Source: Wuchereria bancrofti | Taxonomy: Eukaryota > Nematoda > Chromadorea > Rhabditida > Onchocercidae | NCBI GenBank assembly: GCA_005281725.1 | Contig: SSBO01000003.1 | Location: 8,788,479-8,852,478, forward strand | Length of the DNA: 64,000 bases | Direction: 5' to 3' | Shown here: in pieces, positions 50,939 to 64,000 of the stretch | Numbering within the stretch: the first letter of the stretch is position 1 | Layout of the letters: each line of letters opens with the position of its first letter | The notes under the pieces: generated by a model | Seen by the model: only the letters and a program-made list of their open reading frames with translations | Told to the model about the DNA's origin: nothing | Database searches by the model: none | Position numbers and translations under genes: made by a program

Positions 50939-52677
50939 AAAACAGATATGAAATTAACTATTTTATTTCAAGATATCATTTAGATGCAAATATGATTAAA
51001 TAAATTAAATTTTACTTTGAAGAAAAAAACATTTTTCAAGGTACAATGAAATTATTATATTTCTTTAGGTCTAATAAAATTTACACTTTTAAAATATTAA
51101 ATAATCCGTATAGCAACAATATATACGCCATATCTTAACATTGACAATAATTAAATGCAAAAAATTTTTCCTGATTATTGGAATTGAAAATTTTAATTAT
51201 TTCATGTCATATGTAAATTGAAATATCAAAGAATTCAAATTATCATTGCGAATGTAAGAATTGTTTGACAATTTTTAGAATAAAAATATAGTTAGGAGGA
51301 AATAAATTCAGATTATAAAATGCCTTAAAAAGATTAGAAAATTTCAATTTTCAATAATATGAATAACAGTAAGTTATTAAAAAAAAAAGAAAACGTCATT
51401 TTCAATAAATCTAAGTTAAATCTAACTTAAACCATTTTAATTTTGATTTTAAAAAAAATCTAATTTAAACTTTTTTAATTAATCACAACCAGTTGCTGTT
51501 TTATTTTAATGCTAATTAAATTTGGCATAACATAAAGATATAAAATGCAAATTTTCGGTAAGATAAAAAAGAAGTGAGAAAAGATATTTTAAAATGAGTA
51601 AATTAATATCGATTTGTCTCGATCAAAGTACTATCAACTATGAATCATTGCTATACGAATTTCTCATTTAATAAAGATTTGACAGACGGGGACAATGACC
51701 ATATAACATTATGATATGAAATAATTATGATAATGACTGTCACATTGTAAACATTTGTCAACTTATTGATAAATATTTTCCTTTTCCAATATATCGCATA
51801 TATGCAAACTTTTTTTTTTATCAAATTTAAAATTTTTTTAAATTAAATTTACAATTCTTTCACTTTACTGATCCATTCAAATTTTAATTATTCCATCATT
51901 TAAATATCGAAAATGTTCTACGAAACACATGACAAATAATAATAGCATTCATTTTCAATAAAATTACTATAACTTTTGCTAATTGCCATTATAACTTTAC
52001 AAGAAATAGTAATTATAAAGAATAAAAATTTAAATCAAAATTATGCATAAATCAATTAATTAAATTACAAGTAATAATATATTGTAATGAAAAATTCTAA
52101 TACACAATAAACATTTTAAAGTATTACTAAAAATGAATGAGTAAAAACTTGTTAAAAAATAAATATTATAACTTAATTTAATAGGCGAAAATATTATGAA
52201 AGAAGAAATATTATCTTTCATTAAAATTTGAAATGAAATATAATAGAATAAATGTTAAAATCGAGTTGTAGTAACTTATTCAAATTCGATTGGATTAATA
52301 GCTTAAAAGAAAAATATCATTTTTTAAATCAAAATTTTTGTAAACATATAATTTTCGCAATTTTTCTTTTATGAAAAATAATTTTCCTTTCTTTTATCTT
52401 TCACCTATTAAATTTTGCTGTTTACTCTTTTTTTTTAGCATGCATTTTGTCAAAGTATATTCATTTACAATATCACATTTATTCATTTCAAATTTCAATA
52501 AATTTTAATTTTGAATGAAAAATTGAAAAAATCAATTGGATTTTTTTATTATATTTATTATTATATATAATATATTTCTTGATAAATATAATTACCATAT
52601 TTGAAGGTAATAGAAAAAAGATGATAAACAAAAAAAAAGTTAGAAAAGTTACAATGGTAATTTAATCCAAAATATTC

Positions 52678-52702
52678 CAATTAATTAATTAATTAATTAA
52701 TG
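52678..52702. repeat. (AATT)n microsatellite
   Basis: Six tandem copies of aatt. Confidence 0.8.
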
Positions 52703-52917
52703 AGTTCAATTAATGTAAAATTCTCCATCTTTTTCTTTGAAATATGCACAAAATGATTGAAAAATATTTTGAAATCCCCTGTGTCTCTCATTTCATTTTC
52801 AAATCTTTTTCTTCTCTTTCCCTGCCTTTTCACTTTTTCACAAACTTTTTCAAATTCAACAAGCATTGACAATGAAATAAAAGCAGCAACAATACTAATA
52901 CAATCGATTAGACTTTA

Positions 52918-53230
52918 TCGTCTCTCTTTCACCTATCTCTCTCCACTGTCTCTCTTCCATTCATTTTTCTCTATCGTCTTTCTTCCACATCATCTTTCTT
53001 CTATGGAAGAAATCCCCCATCGTCTCTCTTCTAGTTCATCTTCTCCCATCGTCTTTCTTTCTCGTCTACCCCGTCATCTCCCCTATCTTTTTCTATCACT
53101 TCTCTTCCACTCACCTTCTTTTATCATCTTTCTTCCACTCATTTTCTCCTATTATCTCTCTTTCACTCATCTTTCCGCATTGTCTCTCTTCCACTCATTT
53201 TCCATCTTCTTTCACCCATTTCTCTTCTAA
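52918..53230. repeat. pyrimidine-rich minisatellite
   Basis: Loose units of about 25 to 35 bp of the type tctctcttccactcattttc. The 157-codon open frame over it (Ser/Leu/Phe repeats) results from the base bias and is not called a gene. Confidence 0.75.
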
Positions 53231-54665
53231 TCTCATACTTTCTTCAAATATTTATAAGTCGAAATTGTTTATGCATGTGTTAAGTTTGCTATTGCTAAAT
53301 AATTTTGTAAGAAATATTTGATTGAAAATATAGAGGTGTTCCAATCAGTTTAATTTATTACTTTCATCCATTTTTTTTTCTTTTTTCTTTTTGCTCAATA
53401 GAAAATTCATAGATTTTTGCTAATTAATTAAACAAATTAGCTTTACACATGTAAATGTAACATTTGTCAAAAATATCTCAAAAATTTCCTGAACAAATGA
53501 AGTAATACTTCTCGTACAAACATATTGTTTCCTTATTTCCCTCTTCAATTTCTTTTCTTTTTTCAAATAAATAATGGAAAGATAAAATATGTAAAATGAT
53601 GAACATTTGAAGTTATGAGGGCATTTTCTATGGAACGACGACGGTTATTTCAGTATTCATTTATTATCAAATTTCATTCCTGTTATTATTTTCATTTCTT
53701 TCCTAAATTTTTATTCTATTATCATTTATGTTATATATAATCTGAGCTGCTAATTTCCTACATTTCAGTTCCCATAATATTAATATTAATCTGAAATAGA
53801 AATGGATTTTAGTGCTAGCCAAAATTTCATTCTTCATTGAACACAATTCAACAAATTGCTTACTATATAGCAAGTTAGTTTCTATCGCTTAATAATTTTT
53901 TTTTCTTGTTATTTCTTTATTTGTATACTCATTTATTGCAATTACAAGTTTTACCTGTTTATATAAAATTGTATTTAAAAATTATGCTGAACTGTTAATT
54001 CTTTTCATTTTTTTTTCCCTAATGTTTACTTAAATTAGTATTTTCGTAGTAATTACTGATTAGAATGCAAATATATTTCTTAAACATATGTGAATTACAA
54101 GACAATTATGATAGTATTAAAAGTAATAAATTGAAAATTGAATAATTATCAAATTGTAATTTTTGTTGTTTGTATTATAAAAATGAAAAAAAAAAACAAT
54201 AAAGAATGATTATATAAATATTTATTAATACGAAAAATGAATAACCTTAATAATCTAACATTCTTATCAGATTATTAATGTGAATTTAACAATTATCAAC
54301 TGTTCTTTGATATTTTTACACGATCACTTTGTAAATATTAGAATTGAATTTTAATCTCTTCACAATTGGCTACATGATTGATTACATTAGAATTGGAATT
54401 GAATATTAGAATTGGATTTTCATAAATGTTTAATTTTCATTAATTATATTTAAAACAATCTGGAAAATCAAAAAAAAAGAAATCAAAAAAATCAAAAAAG
54501 AGAAAAATCTTCATTTTTCACATAAAATCAAAAAAAAAACTTTTAATTTTCAAATTTATAACAAACTTTTCTGATTCATTTTCTTCTTTTATATTAAAAT
54601 TGTTTGATAATATCAAACTGTTAAATATCACCTAATATATTTTCTTGTACAAGAAATAAACACTT

Positions 54666-54712
54666 TTCTCTCTCTCCCTCCTTCTCTCTCCCTCTCAGTC
54701 TGCTTCTCTCTC
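54666..54712. repeat. (TC)n microsatellite
   Basis: Interrupted tctctctccctcc run. Confidence 0.85.
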
Positions 54713-55701
54713 CTCTGTATACATATATCGATTTACAGTTTGAGTTAAAAAAGGAAAAAAGCAAGAAATAGCTTATTATTTTGATATTTTATCTACGAAT
54801 TCTCCTCATTCCTATCTTTTTTCCCCTAAAACTGTACCAAATTTTTTATATCATCACAGCTGCTTACTTTTATTTCCTTTTTTTTTTTTTTTAGCTTTTT
54901 TCTAATTTAATTCAAAACATTGGAAATATTTTAGTTATAAAGAAACGATAGCACAGTATTATTATTATTAAATAAATATTTGCATGCATATATGTATTTA
55001 TATACATCTCACTTCAATTTAATTTTCAAATTTTTAAAACTTTTAATATTTGAATGCCATTTTTCATGTATAAATTGTAGATTGTAAATTTATAAAAATA
55101 TTTTAAGCGATTATTTTGATCAAAATAATTTGTACATTTTAATAATGATTATGTATTTTTGTGTTAATAATTTGTAATTTACTCTAACTTTTCACTTTGA
55201 ATAGTTATTTTTCTTTCATTTACGCAATAATTTCTAATTTGTGGTTGGAATTTTTTTGATTGATGTTAATGTTTACCGTTTCTATATGAAGTTGAAATCA
55301 AATATTGACGATTAAAATTGAAAAGATTTGGAGTTTTGAATCGATTTGTGCAGTATTACATTTAATTATTTATTTTCAACAAAAAGATCATTTTATTCTT
55401 TGATCTTTGTTCGTGGACTTATGAAAGAGCTTGAAATGAAATTTGAGAAATTGTGCAATAAGCAATGAAAATTGTCAAATTTTTGCTCATAATTGAAATT
55501 TCAACTTGTTATTGAAATTTGAAGCTAAAGTTAGGTTAAAAATTTAAAGGAAAAAGAAAAGTAAAATCAAATATGTAATGTGCTTCTCATACAATTGAAT
55601 CATTTTGCAAATTTTTTCTATTTCCATTTTTATTGCAAGAAAAGCGTAATGTTTTTGCATAGCATTTGCGTATGTTATTTAATGTGTTATATTTTCAGTG
55701 A

Positions 55702-55761
55702 GATGAAGAAGAGAGAGAGAGAGGGAGAGAGGGAAAAAGAAAGAAAGAGAGAGAGAGAGAA
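55702..55761. repeat. (GA)n microsatellite
   Basis: Interrupted gagagagagagggagag run; a second short one lies at 55911-55931. Confidence 0.85.
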
Positions 55762-56565
55762 ATTGATTGTAGTTGTTTAGGAGATATATATAGAGTAGTG
55801 AAATTTTGTGAAATTTATGAAAAAGCTATGTATGAAAAAAAAAAAAAAAGAGCTAAAATGAATGTTTTTAGTAGAAAAAAAAGATGATTGAAGTTTTGAT
55901 AAAAATTCAGAGAGAGAGGGAGAGAGAAAGAAATGATCCTGTCTCTACCGAAGAAAAAAATAGTTTAAAAAGAAAAATCAATGATTGAATTGTATCAGTT
56001 AAATTCACACTTTAGTATTTTATCTAATTAAATTAATTTGTTTTAGATATTTCCTTTTTTTTTTTTCTTAGAGAAGTAAATTGTTTCACATTGAATTTTG
56101 TTTTTATTTATTCTTTATGTGTACTAATTTCCATTCTATTTCATTCATTTTAATTTCAGATTAAGCTAAATTCCAATGCAAAAAAAGAAAAATGAACGCT
56201 AATAAAAAGGATAGGGGAGAAGAGAGGGAGAGATCTAGTCTTTTATAAATTAGCTTAACCAAATAGCATAACTTAACAAAGTTTAAGTTAAAAATATTTC
56301 CCTAAATTAAGATTATATAAGGTTTAAAAGTTAACAGACGAATTAATAGCTGGAGAATTAGTTAAATTAATTGCCATAAATTGACTAAGTGAATTATTTG
56401 TAAATAAGCAATTAATCTACTAAGATTAAATTTTTCTTTTCGTTGTTATTACTTTTTCTCTTTTATTATTATTATTATTCCCATAAATCGCAGTATTAAA
56501 ATAAAGAAATGATTTGCAGTTTCTTTCTTTTCTAAATAATTTTACTATTGATTAATTGATTATTT

Positions 56566-56576
56566 TTTGTTTCAGA
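56566..56576 (+). promoter_or_regulatory. splice or trans-splice acceptor upstream of the PLD start codon
   Basis: TTTTTGTTTCAG lies about 100 bases before the ATG at 56680. It would place a 5' UTR of about 100 nt on the first coding exon, joined either to a spliced leader or to a distant 5' exon. Confidence 0.45.
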
Positions 56577-56679
56577 TAATTAACACATAATCTTTACAAG
56601 TAATATCGGATGTTTCATCTAGTTTAAACGATTAAATCTTGGATTATCATATTCCTGTATTCAGTTCATCTTATTTTGA

Positions 56680-59600
56680 ATGGATGGTGGAAGTGATCAT
56701 GATGATTTCGATGGTTTTGCTTGTGATTGCCTCGTATCTCAACTTTATGAAGCATTGCCTGGTTCACCACCTTACAAAAGTATGTTTATTATTCATAAAA
56801 AGTCAGACAATGAATCATAGGAGATGATTCAGTGTTTATTTATTCATTTGGTTTATTCATTGATTACATAAATTTATTGATATTCTTCTTTTTCAAACGA
56901 ATAGCTATTCCGAAATTTGTCTATTACTAGAGAATTTACGATTTTAATCTCTTTTCTTTTTGTATTTCTTTCCCTTCTTTTATCTTCCTGTAAAATTATT
57001 GAATTACTTTAATATATTGTCTTGCTGAATAATAATTTAACGATCAATCTCTCTCTCTCTTTTTTTTGTATTTCTTTCCCTTCTTTTATTTTCCTGTAAA
57101 ATCATTGAATTACTTTAATATATTGTCTTGCTGAATAATAATTTAACGATCATTTTGGTTTTGCTTTTATTCAAAAGATTTTTTGTAAATTTTGAAATGT
57201 GTACACAGAATGATATAATTAAATATATTAGATTTTGATATTTTTAATATTGTTTCAGTTGGTATTGTGCCCTATCTATCAACATATGATACTCAAGACC
57301 AAGCACGACATCGTGGTTATTGGATTCCCGGTGTTCCGGTAAAAGCTCAAATAACTGATGTAAAACGAGATGAAAAATTTGGATTGCATCTCATAAATGC
57401 TTATTTGTAAGATTTTAAATTTAATAATAGAGCATGCTGTGTTGGCAAATAAACAGTTCATTTAACTGCATTTTTACTACGTTTCAAAAAATATTTTTTC
57501 ATTTTAATTATCTATTCAGTAACTTTTTTTTTTAATCCTTATTGTGCAAAAGCTTTACAAAATATACGTTAACTTCGCTGATATGACAGATAGAGATTTG
57601 TACTAGAAGGATTATAATTAAGTAAATAAATGCTTCAAAGTGAGTAATTAGCTTTTTTTTTTTGGTATTTAGGGAATTATATTAAACGTGTAATAATTCT
57701 TCCTTAGTTACTTATTTATGACTAGCAAAGACTGTATTAAATTTTCATCAGTAATATATGTTTATGTGAATTCAGTAGTGATAAGAGACTTTTTAATGTG
57801 TCCAAATATATTTGGACTCGATAAAGTGATAAAAGATTTTTTTTTTCATCAGGTATGTGATTGAACTGGAGCATGGACCATTTCGATGGACAGTGGTTAA
57901 GCAAAATAAAGATTTTGCTGTGCTTGCTGCTCGATTGCTTACGCATCGAGCTGCAGAACGAATACGAGCTCCGGTTAGGAGGTAATTTTTTTTTTCTCTC
58001 TCTCTTTTTAGGTAATTATTGATAGGATTTTGTATTCTGTAGATAATGTAGATAATGATTGATAGTATTTGCGTTTATATTAGTGATCTTGTCTTCATTT
58101 AATAACATATTATACTTAATTAATTGCTGAATTATAGAGTAAGATTTAAATAATAACCTTCTACAACGATGATCCGAAATATCTGTGCCATTTACATCCA
58201 TATATAGTTTTAGTCCTATTTTACAATCTTATTACTTCTTTTGATGAATAGCAAAAGTCGAATCGAGTGTGAAACAATTTAGGCGAAAGTCAAAATAACG
58301 CTGGAAATGATGGGACAATTTTTGATTTTTAAAACAGCTTTTAATTTTGATGATAGCATGGATCTTAATTTAAACGGCACACATAAAAATATGTTTATCA
58401 TTCATTATTAATTCAGGTTACGATATGGAAAAGAACTGTAATTATTCCGGATATTATTATTTCCGTGCTTTTTTCATCGTAAATATATTTTATTTAATCA
58501 AAACGCATGTCTTTCTTCCTAGGTGTCATATATCATCTTTTTGTGATGTGATTATTGCAGTCCATATGTCTTCCTTTAGAAAAAAAAAATTCCATTTTTC
58601 AACAATTTTCAAAAATTGTTTTCTGTGATTTCTTTAGCGAATATTTTCTTGCAATGAAAGTTTCATCAAATTATAGGAATTTGAGCATTGTTATTGTGTG
58701 GTTGTATTAGGACTATAATCAAATGCTTACGGTATATTTTGAGGTTTTGTTTTGTATTTTATTAATTTCAATGAATTGACAGATATGATTTGGTCTCTGT
58801 CTTTTATAAGTTTATCAAAATTATTAGAAAATCTAAATTCCTTATAAGCGGTCACGGAAAACAAAACATTGCATGTTTGTTTATTTATGTTGGTGAAGTA
58901 TGCACTGATATTTGTCTTTATTTTATTCAAAATACAGTTCATCACAAATTTTAATAATATCTTGTATTGCAGAGCACAGGAAGTCTTAGATGATGCGCTT
59001 GGATCGATTGGTCTTGATATAATACCTGATCACAGGGATGATTGTCCGTATCATAAGACATCAGATGATCAAAAGGTTATATATTTGAAATGCAATAAAT
59101 TTGCATTTTAATATTTTTTTTTATAGCATATTTTATCATGAATTCATTTTCAGATTCATAATTTGAGGAGGTCTGCTGATCATGATAGTATACATCAAAG
59201 TGGTACTACAAAAAACGAAATTAATACTGAGCAGCAACCGGTTCCCATTGATTTCACTAGAACTGCTGCAGTTTCTATATCGAATGGTCCACTTTGTTCA
59301 CTTTTAACATTACTCTTAGCGTTTACTTGATTGGTCTTATTATTCAAAATTGGATTTAGTTAGAAATTAAATCCAATTTCGAGTAATAAGACTAATAAAT
59401 CCAATTTCGAGTAGGATTAGCAAAATTTGTAATGTCAAAACATTAGCAGCTTCTAATTATCAAGCAGATGACAATCAAATCGTTTGTCGTTTCTGGAAGG
59501 CACATATTGGCTGAACTGCTAGATACGGTTTCATTCGGTTGATTACTGACATTTTTTTTTTTTTTTTTTTTAATAATTTTGAGTTTTTCAGTATTACCGC

Positions 59601-62600
59601 CAACAAGAGAAAATATTTTGAGACAAAGAAATGCACGATTGAGCGAAATAAAGAGGCATCAACTGCCATCACTTGGTTTTGTTCCGGATGCGGTTATTGA
59701 TCCAAACGAACGTCGGGTATTTACTATTGCTTATTACATACTTATTTGTTTTATTTAGTTGTTTTCTTCTGAAATATTTATCAATCAGTTTAGTGAAATG
59801 TAAACTGGACAATCAGTAATATCAGAATATTTTGGTTGAGCGTAATTCAGATCAGACATAACATAATATACAGCTGACAACTGCAATTTCTTTTTCTTGC
59901 AACTCACTATTTTATTGTTTGCCGTTTAACTTTTCGCATCAATTTTTTTAGGTCAAAGCAATCATAAAATTGTTTGTTGTTATTTTAGAAGAATTTTTTT
60001 TATGGAAATTTATTATCTTTCAAGCGTTTATGCAGTAAGATTTACATTTTTCAGCAGAGATTGGAGAAATGGCTTCAAGCAGTATTGCATATACCTGTGA
60101 ATAGAAATCATCATGAAACAGTTAGTTTATTTTGAGAAATACATAATTTGTTAATTAAAATCTGTGCTGTGACTGTACGATCACCAAGATTATCTGATCT
60201 TCCAGTTCAATACTTTGTGAATCTATCTTTTACTTTTATGTAGCGCTTTAACTTTATTCCAATATAATTTTTTATTGCTTGAAATTAAAAAAAAAAGAAA
60301 AAAAAAACATATATTCGATAATACCTCGGAAGTTCCTAGTTACTTTTTTTCTGTGGAAGTTTTAAATTTTATATTTCTTAATACTAAACTTTAGTAACAT
60401 TGATATATCAAGATAACCGAATATGTAAGTGTACTCCGGCTTATACTTTTATGCTTATTAGATATATCGTCATTTTTTTTTTTTACTAAACTTTTTAACA
60501 GGCAGCATTTTTGGAAGTATCGCGTTTTTCATTTATAACTGAATTGGGTGGTAAATATTGCGAAGGTTTCGTAAAAAAACGTCCTGGTGGTGGCAGAGTT
60601 TTTATCGGTTGGAAGCAATGCTGTGTTCGTCATTGCTTAAGATGGTCGAAACGGTGGCTTATTTTAAAAGTGAATTTGTGTTTACCTCCATTTCTTCTTT
60701 ATCTCAAATTAAGAGAAATGAAATGAAAAGAATTTATTATATTTTCTTCAAAACAGTATAAGTTATTTCAGGATTCATCCGTTTGTTATATGAATCCAAG
60801 AACTGAGCAGATACGTTTCGTACTTTTATTTGATCGTGATTTCAATGTTTCTGCTGGAAGTAGTGAAACAGCTGGAATGCCGGACGGTTTGATTATCAGT
60901 AATCAACAACAGTAAGTTCACTATCTTACACGTGCTGTAGTTTTTTTTTTTTTTTAAAGCAGTACAGAGTATGAATTCGTTAACAGGATGAAGTGATAAA
61001 ATGGATACTTGCGGTAATTACTTGATAAATGAACTCGGATGGTTGAAATTGTCTCTTTTTGATGTAGAATTTGGATAAAACATTGTTTGTAATGAGCGGC
61101 ATTGATAGCCTTAATGATAATGTTGATAAAATAAATCGTACTGCATTCCTGATGTACTTCTCTTGTTGCTTAGTTTTAAAATTTGATTTAGTGTATTAAC
61201 ATTGAAATGTCGAAGACCACTGGATGCCATACAATGGAAGGCAGCAATACTGGAGTCAATGAATAGCGTTGGAAGGATTTGGCTAGAACATCATCCGTAC
61301 GGATCAGCATTTCCGATGCGGCGTGCACAAAGTGTTCAGTGGTTCGTCGAAACTTTTTTTATTTTTCCATTCAATGAAATAAAATTTACCATTAATGACT
61401 CATTTAATTATTAATGAAATTTCTTAAATATTATTTTTTTTTTTTCATAGGTTTGTTGATGGACGATCATTCATGGAACATGCAGCTAATATGATGGAAT
61501 TAGCACGTGAGGAAATTTTCATTGCAGGCTGGTGGTTATCACCAGAAATTTTTATGAAAAGACCAGCAGTGGAGGGAAATCGATGGAGACTTGATGAAAT
61601 TTTAAAGGTTGCTTTATGCAGTTTTGCTGCATTAGAGATGAATGATAATAGAAAATAAAAAGTTACTCCTTCTGTTTAAGATTTCAGAATTATAATATGA
61701 TGTTGTGAAATCATTAAATAGTTTAGATTTGATAGATTTGTAGTATGTTGACAATAAGAGGGAAATAACAATTACACAGCACTTTTTTATTTACATTTGT
61801 ACTATTGTTATTATTTTAGAGAAAAGCAGAACAAGGAGTTAGAATATTTGTTCTCCTGTACAAGGAAATGGAAATGGCCCTTGGCATTAATAGTATATAC
61901 ACTAAACGAACTCTACAAAAGCTTCATGAAAATATTAAGGCATATGATGAATTTTTTTATTTAAGAGGATTTCATTTAGTATTTAATAGTTTGCAGATTA
62001 TTTATTATTTTTTTTTTTGACATCTTTGCATGAATTTCTTTCAATCTACCTGTAGCTTTTATTTAATGTACTAAAAAAAAGTGAAAGGGAAGAATTATGA
62101 TTAGACATTCTTGAACTTGTAATGATACATTTAAAAGCAACTAATTTATATTATTTTGATATTTAGGTACTTCGTCATCCTGATCATTATATTTCATCGG
62201 GTACATTTTTCTGGGCTCATCACGAAAAGTTAATCGTTATTGATCAGCTTATAGCATTTGTTGGTGGTGTTGATTTGTGTTTTGGTCGTTGGGATGATTG
62301 TCGTCATAAATTGGCTGATTGTGGTTCGGTAAAAATTTCCGAACAGCAAAGTGTTCCTTCAGGTGGTGATTTTTCCATGGTTTGTTTTGGTCTACTTTCA
62401 CTTTTTTTTTGTATTAATCAGAAAAATACAGCTTGTAGCTTCAAAGTATCAGAACGCTTATCCCACTATTTCAAGTGAGATATTAAAATGATTGTAGAAA
62501 AGATTGTAACTTAAGGTAATTGTGAATAATTTGCTAGTTAAGATATTCGATCATAACGTCCAATCATTTTGAAACTAAAAATCGCTATCGAAGATCGAAC

Positions 62601-63817
62601 GAATCACTACTGTGTTTAGCAGTATTAAATTTCTGAGTTCTTGAGCAGGTGCTCTCGTCGAGATTCTATATATGAATCTTTGGCTTTAATATCATTCAGG
62701 TAGATGTGTGATTTGTAAATATGTATTTCTGAGGTATGATTAAAGTGAACGAGAATACAAAATGTGTTAAATTTATCATTTCAGCTTTAAAATAAATTTC
62801 CAGGAGAAAGAAATGAATTTTCAGGATAAATTTCCATTCGAGTCTTTTCATTTCAGGTGAAAAGTGTTAGACGGATTGTGACAGCACCTGGAATAATGTC
62901 ACCTATTGGATTGGAGGAAAATAAAGAGGCGACAAAGAAAACTGACGGGTACGATGAAATTGACAGATCGAATGATTTCATTGATGAAGAAACTGGAAGA
63001 ATCAAAAAAACCAAAACAAAGAATGTACAGAGATATTCAACAAATTTTGCTAAATGGAAACAGCACAAAAAAAGTCTACGTAATGAAGGTAAATTTAGTT
63101 ATTTTGCCCTAAAACGATTGAAGCAAAGCATATTTTTCTTTATTCATCTATGCATCTTTCATTTATTTTTATTTTATTTTTTTGTTTGTTTGTTTGTTTT
63201 CTTTGCTTTGCTTGCCGTATGTGTAACATTTAGTTGTATTTTTGCAATGTATACAGTATTTAATAGGCTTGAAAGATTTTTCTTGTGCTTTTTACTGTGC
63301 ATGCATTTATCTTATCACTACCACTTTTTTTTTTTTTAATTTGTTTATTTTTAAATAACTGTATTGATTTTTACTTAGTTTTTCAGAGTTTTCGCATTTC
63401 AAAATGGGTTATTAATTTTGTAATTTATTTGGCTTAATGTAGATAGTGTATCAGTTTAATTTTGTATCAGTGATTAAGATTAAGTAGCTTTAATTCATGT
63501 TTAATTTTTTTTTATTCGTATCACAGATAATCACAGATTAAGAGACAAATAGAAAAAAAGAAAAGAGTATGCATTGCTGCAAGTGCTGATGAAATAAATG
63601 ATCTGAAGAAGCGACAGAGTAATTTACTTTTTAATATTTAGGTGATTATGAAACACGGCGGAAGTTAACTGAACACAGTCATGTCATTCTGTCAGTGGTT
63701 AAACATACACAAACTGTGATAAGAAGGTCAAAATCAACAGCTGGGACACCACCCATTGAAATGCTAAATATGAATGCTGAAAGAATGGATATTCATGATG
63801 CAATGGATAAATATAAG
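56680..63817 (+). CDS. pld-1: phospholipase D (PLD1/2 type, PX-PH-HKD), N-terminal 720 residues
   Basis: PLD hydrolyses phosphatidylcholine to phosphatidic acid on membranes. Fifteen phase-consistent exons are visible: 56680-56779, 57259-57406, 57853-57981, 58973-59075, 59154-59286, 59592-59716, 60055-60120, 60502-60669, 60772-60911, 61192-61341, 61451-61607, 61820-61939, 62167-62379, 62857-63088, 63642-63817; the rest lies beyond the window. The PX domain begins near residue 55 ([20 protein letters not shown]) and ends at [18 protein letters not shown], with a long variable insert between. A PH domain (about 275-400) and the catalytic block follow: [50 protein letters not shown] and the first HKD motif HHEKLIVID (His532, Lys534, Asp539) with [12 protein letters not shown]. 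The second HKD would lie downstream. Junction 61939/62167 needs a GC donor unless a 39-nt in-frame extension is used; the exon 5 donor could also be 59295. Confidence 0.92.
56957..57152. repeat. 90-bp direct duplication in PLD intron 1
   Basis: Copies 56957-57046 and 57063-57152 differ at two positions and are separated by a short (TC) run. Confidence 0.9.
59334..59392. repeat. 25-bp stem hairpin in PLD intron 5
   Basis: Arms 59334-59358 and 59368-59392 match at 23 of 25 positions around a 9-base loop; one difference would be a G-U pair in the transcript. A further partial copy of the second arm (aaatccaatttcgagta) follows at once. Confidence 0.85.
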
Positions 63818-64000
63818 GTATTTTCTTGAGAATGCTATGGTTTTACATAAAGAAAGATTGACGTTACACGTAAGTTACACTTTGATTATGTCTCATATCT
63901 TTGCATCTCTTCTATTATCATCTGCAAGCTTGCAGTTGAATGTATCATAAATCTTGGTAAAAAAAAATAATTAGCATTTTAATTGTTCATATATTTCGAT
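63818..64000 (+). other. PLD intron running off the window
   Basis: A donor AAG|GTATTT at 63817 opens an intron, and no acceptor with a following exon is seen before the end. Confidence 0.6.

Larger units (their letters stand above)
37029..56679. other. gene-free region of about 19.7 kb between two divergent genes
   Basis: I found no exon chain on either strand. The region is AT-rich with long A and T runs, microsatellites, tandem duplications, palindromes and one scaffold join. It lies between the 5' ends of the PP2C-like gene (minus) and the PLD gene (plus), so it must hold both promoters and possibly non-coding first exons. Small GC-richer islands are seen near 42640-42720 and 49100-49180. 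Confidence 0.6.

Noticed and set aside
52757..53230. A 157-codon open frame on the plus strand.
   Set aside because: It is a Ser/Leu/Phe-rich translation of a pyrimidine minisatellite, with no conserved feature.
62857..63339. A 160-codon open frame starting in a PLD exon.
   Set aside because: Only the first part (to 63088) is coding; the rest is intron read through past a GTAAAT donor, as shown by the phase-matched next exon at 63642.

Overview
This is a very AT-rich eukaryotic window, and the gene structures point to a nematode. Introns are mostly short, with acceptors of the TTTTCAG or TTTTAG type. Two start codons sit just behind such an acceptor, as expected for spliced-leader trans-splicing. 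The gene set (an MSP-domain protein, an NSY-1/ASK1 kinase, a BEL/Pao gag relic) fits the same group. A filarial or other clade III nematode is my guess from composition and splice style, not something I could test.

Layout, left to right. An MSP-domain gene runs off the left edge on the minus strand. After an ATT microsatellite with a 124-base gap comes a plus-strand tetraspanin (TM3 to C-terminus clearly readable) whose exons are tangled with tandem repeats. A small cysteine-rich gene with a probable frameshift ends tail to tail with an SNM1/Artemis-family gene on the minus strand. That SNM1 protein has lost most of its metal-binding residues. A decayed BEL/Pao gag fragment runs straight into a 97-bp higher-order minisatellite. 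It is followed by a complete 28-exon NSY-1/ASK1 MAP3K gene (1449 residues, all splice phases agreeing). The NSY-1 gene converges on a 13-exon PP2C-like gene (819 residues, minus strand). A gene-free stretch of about 19.7 kb, holding only simple repeats, duplications and hairpins, separates this from a divergently oriented phospholipase D gene (PX, PH, first HKD motif) that runs off the right edge.

No operon or shared pathway links these genes; each appears to be an independent eukaryotic locus. NSY-1 is the stress and innate-immunity MAP3K above the p38/JNK cascades, PLD makes phosphatidic acid, the PP2C-like and SNM1-like proteins look like atypical or inactive enzymes, and the tetraspanin and MSP-domain proteins are probably membrane and cytoskeletal or sperm-related scaffolds. 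Exons were read by eye, using frame continuity across every junction as the main check. Regions not assigned to genes showed only AT-rich sequence and simple repeats to me.
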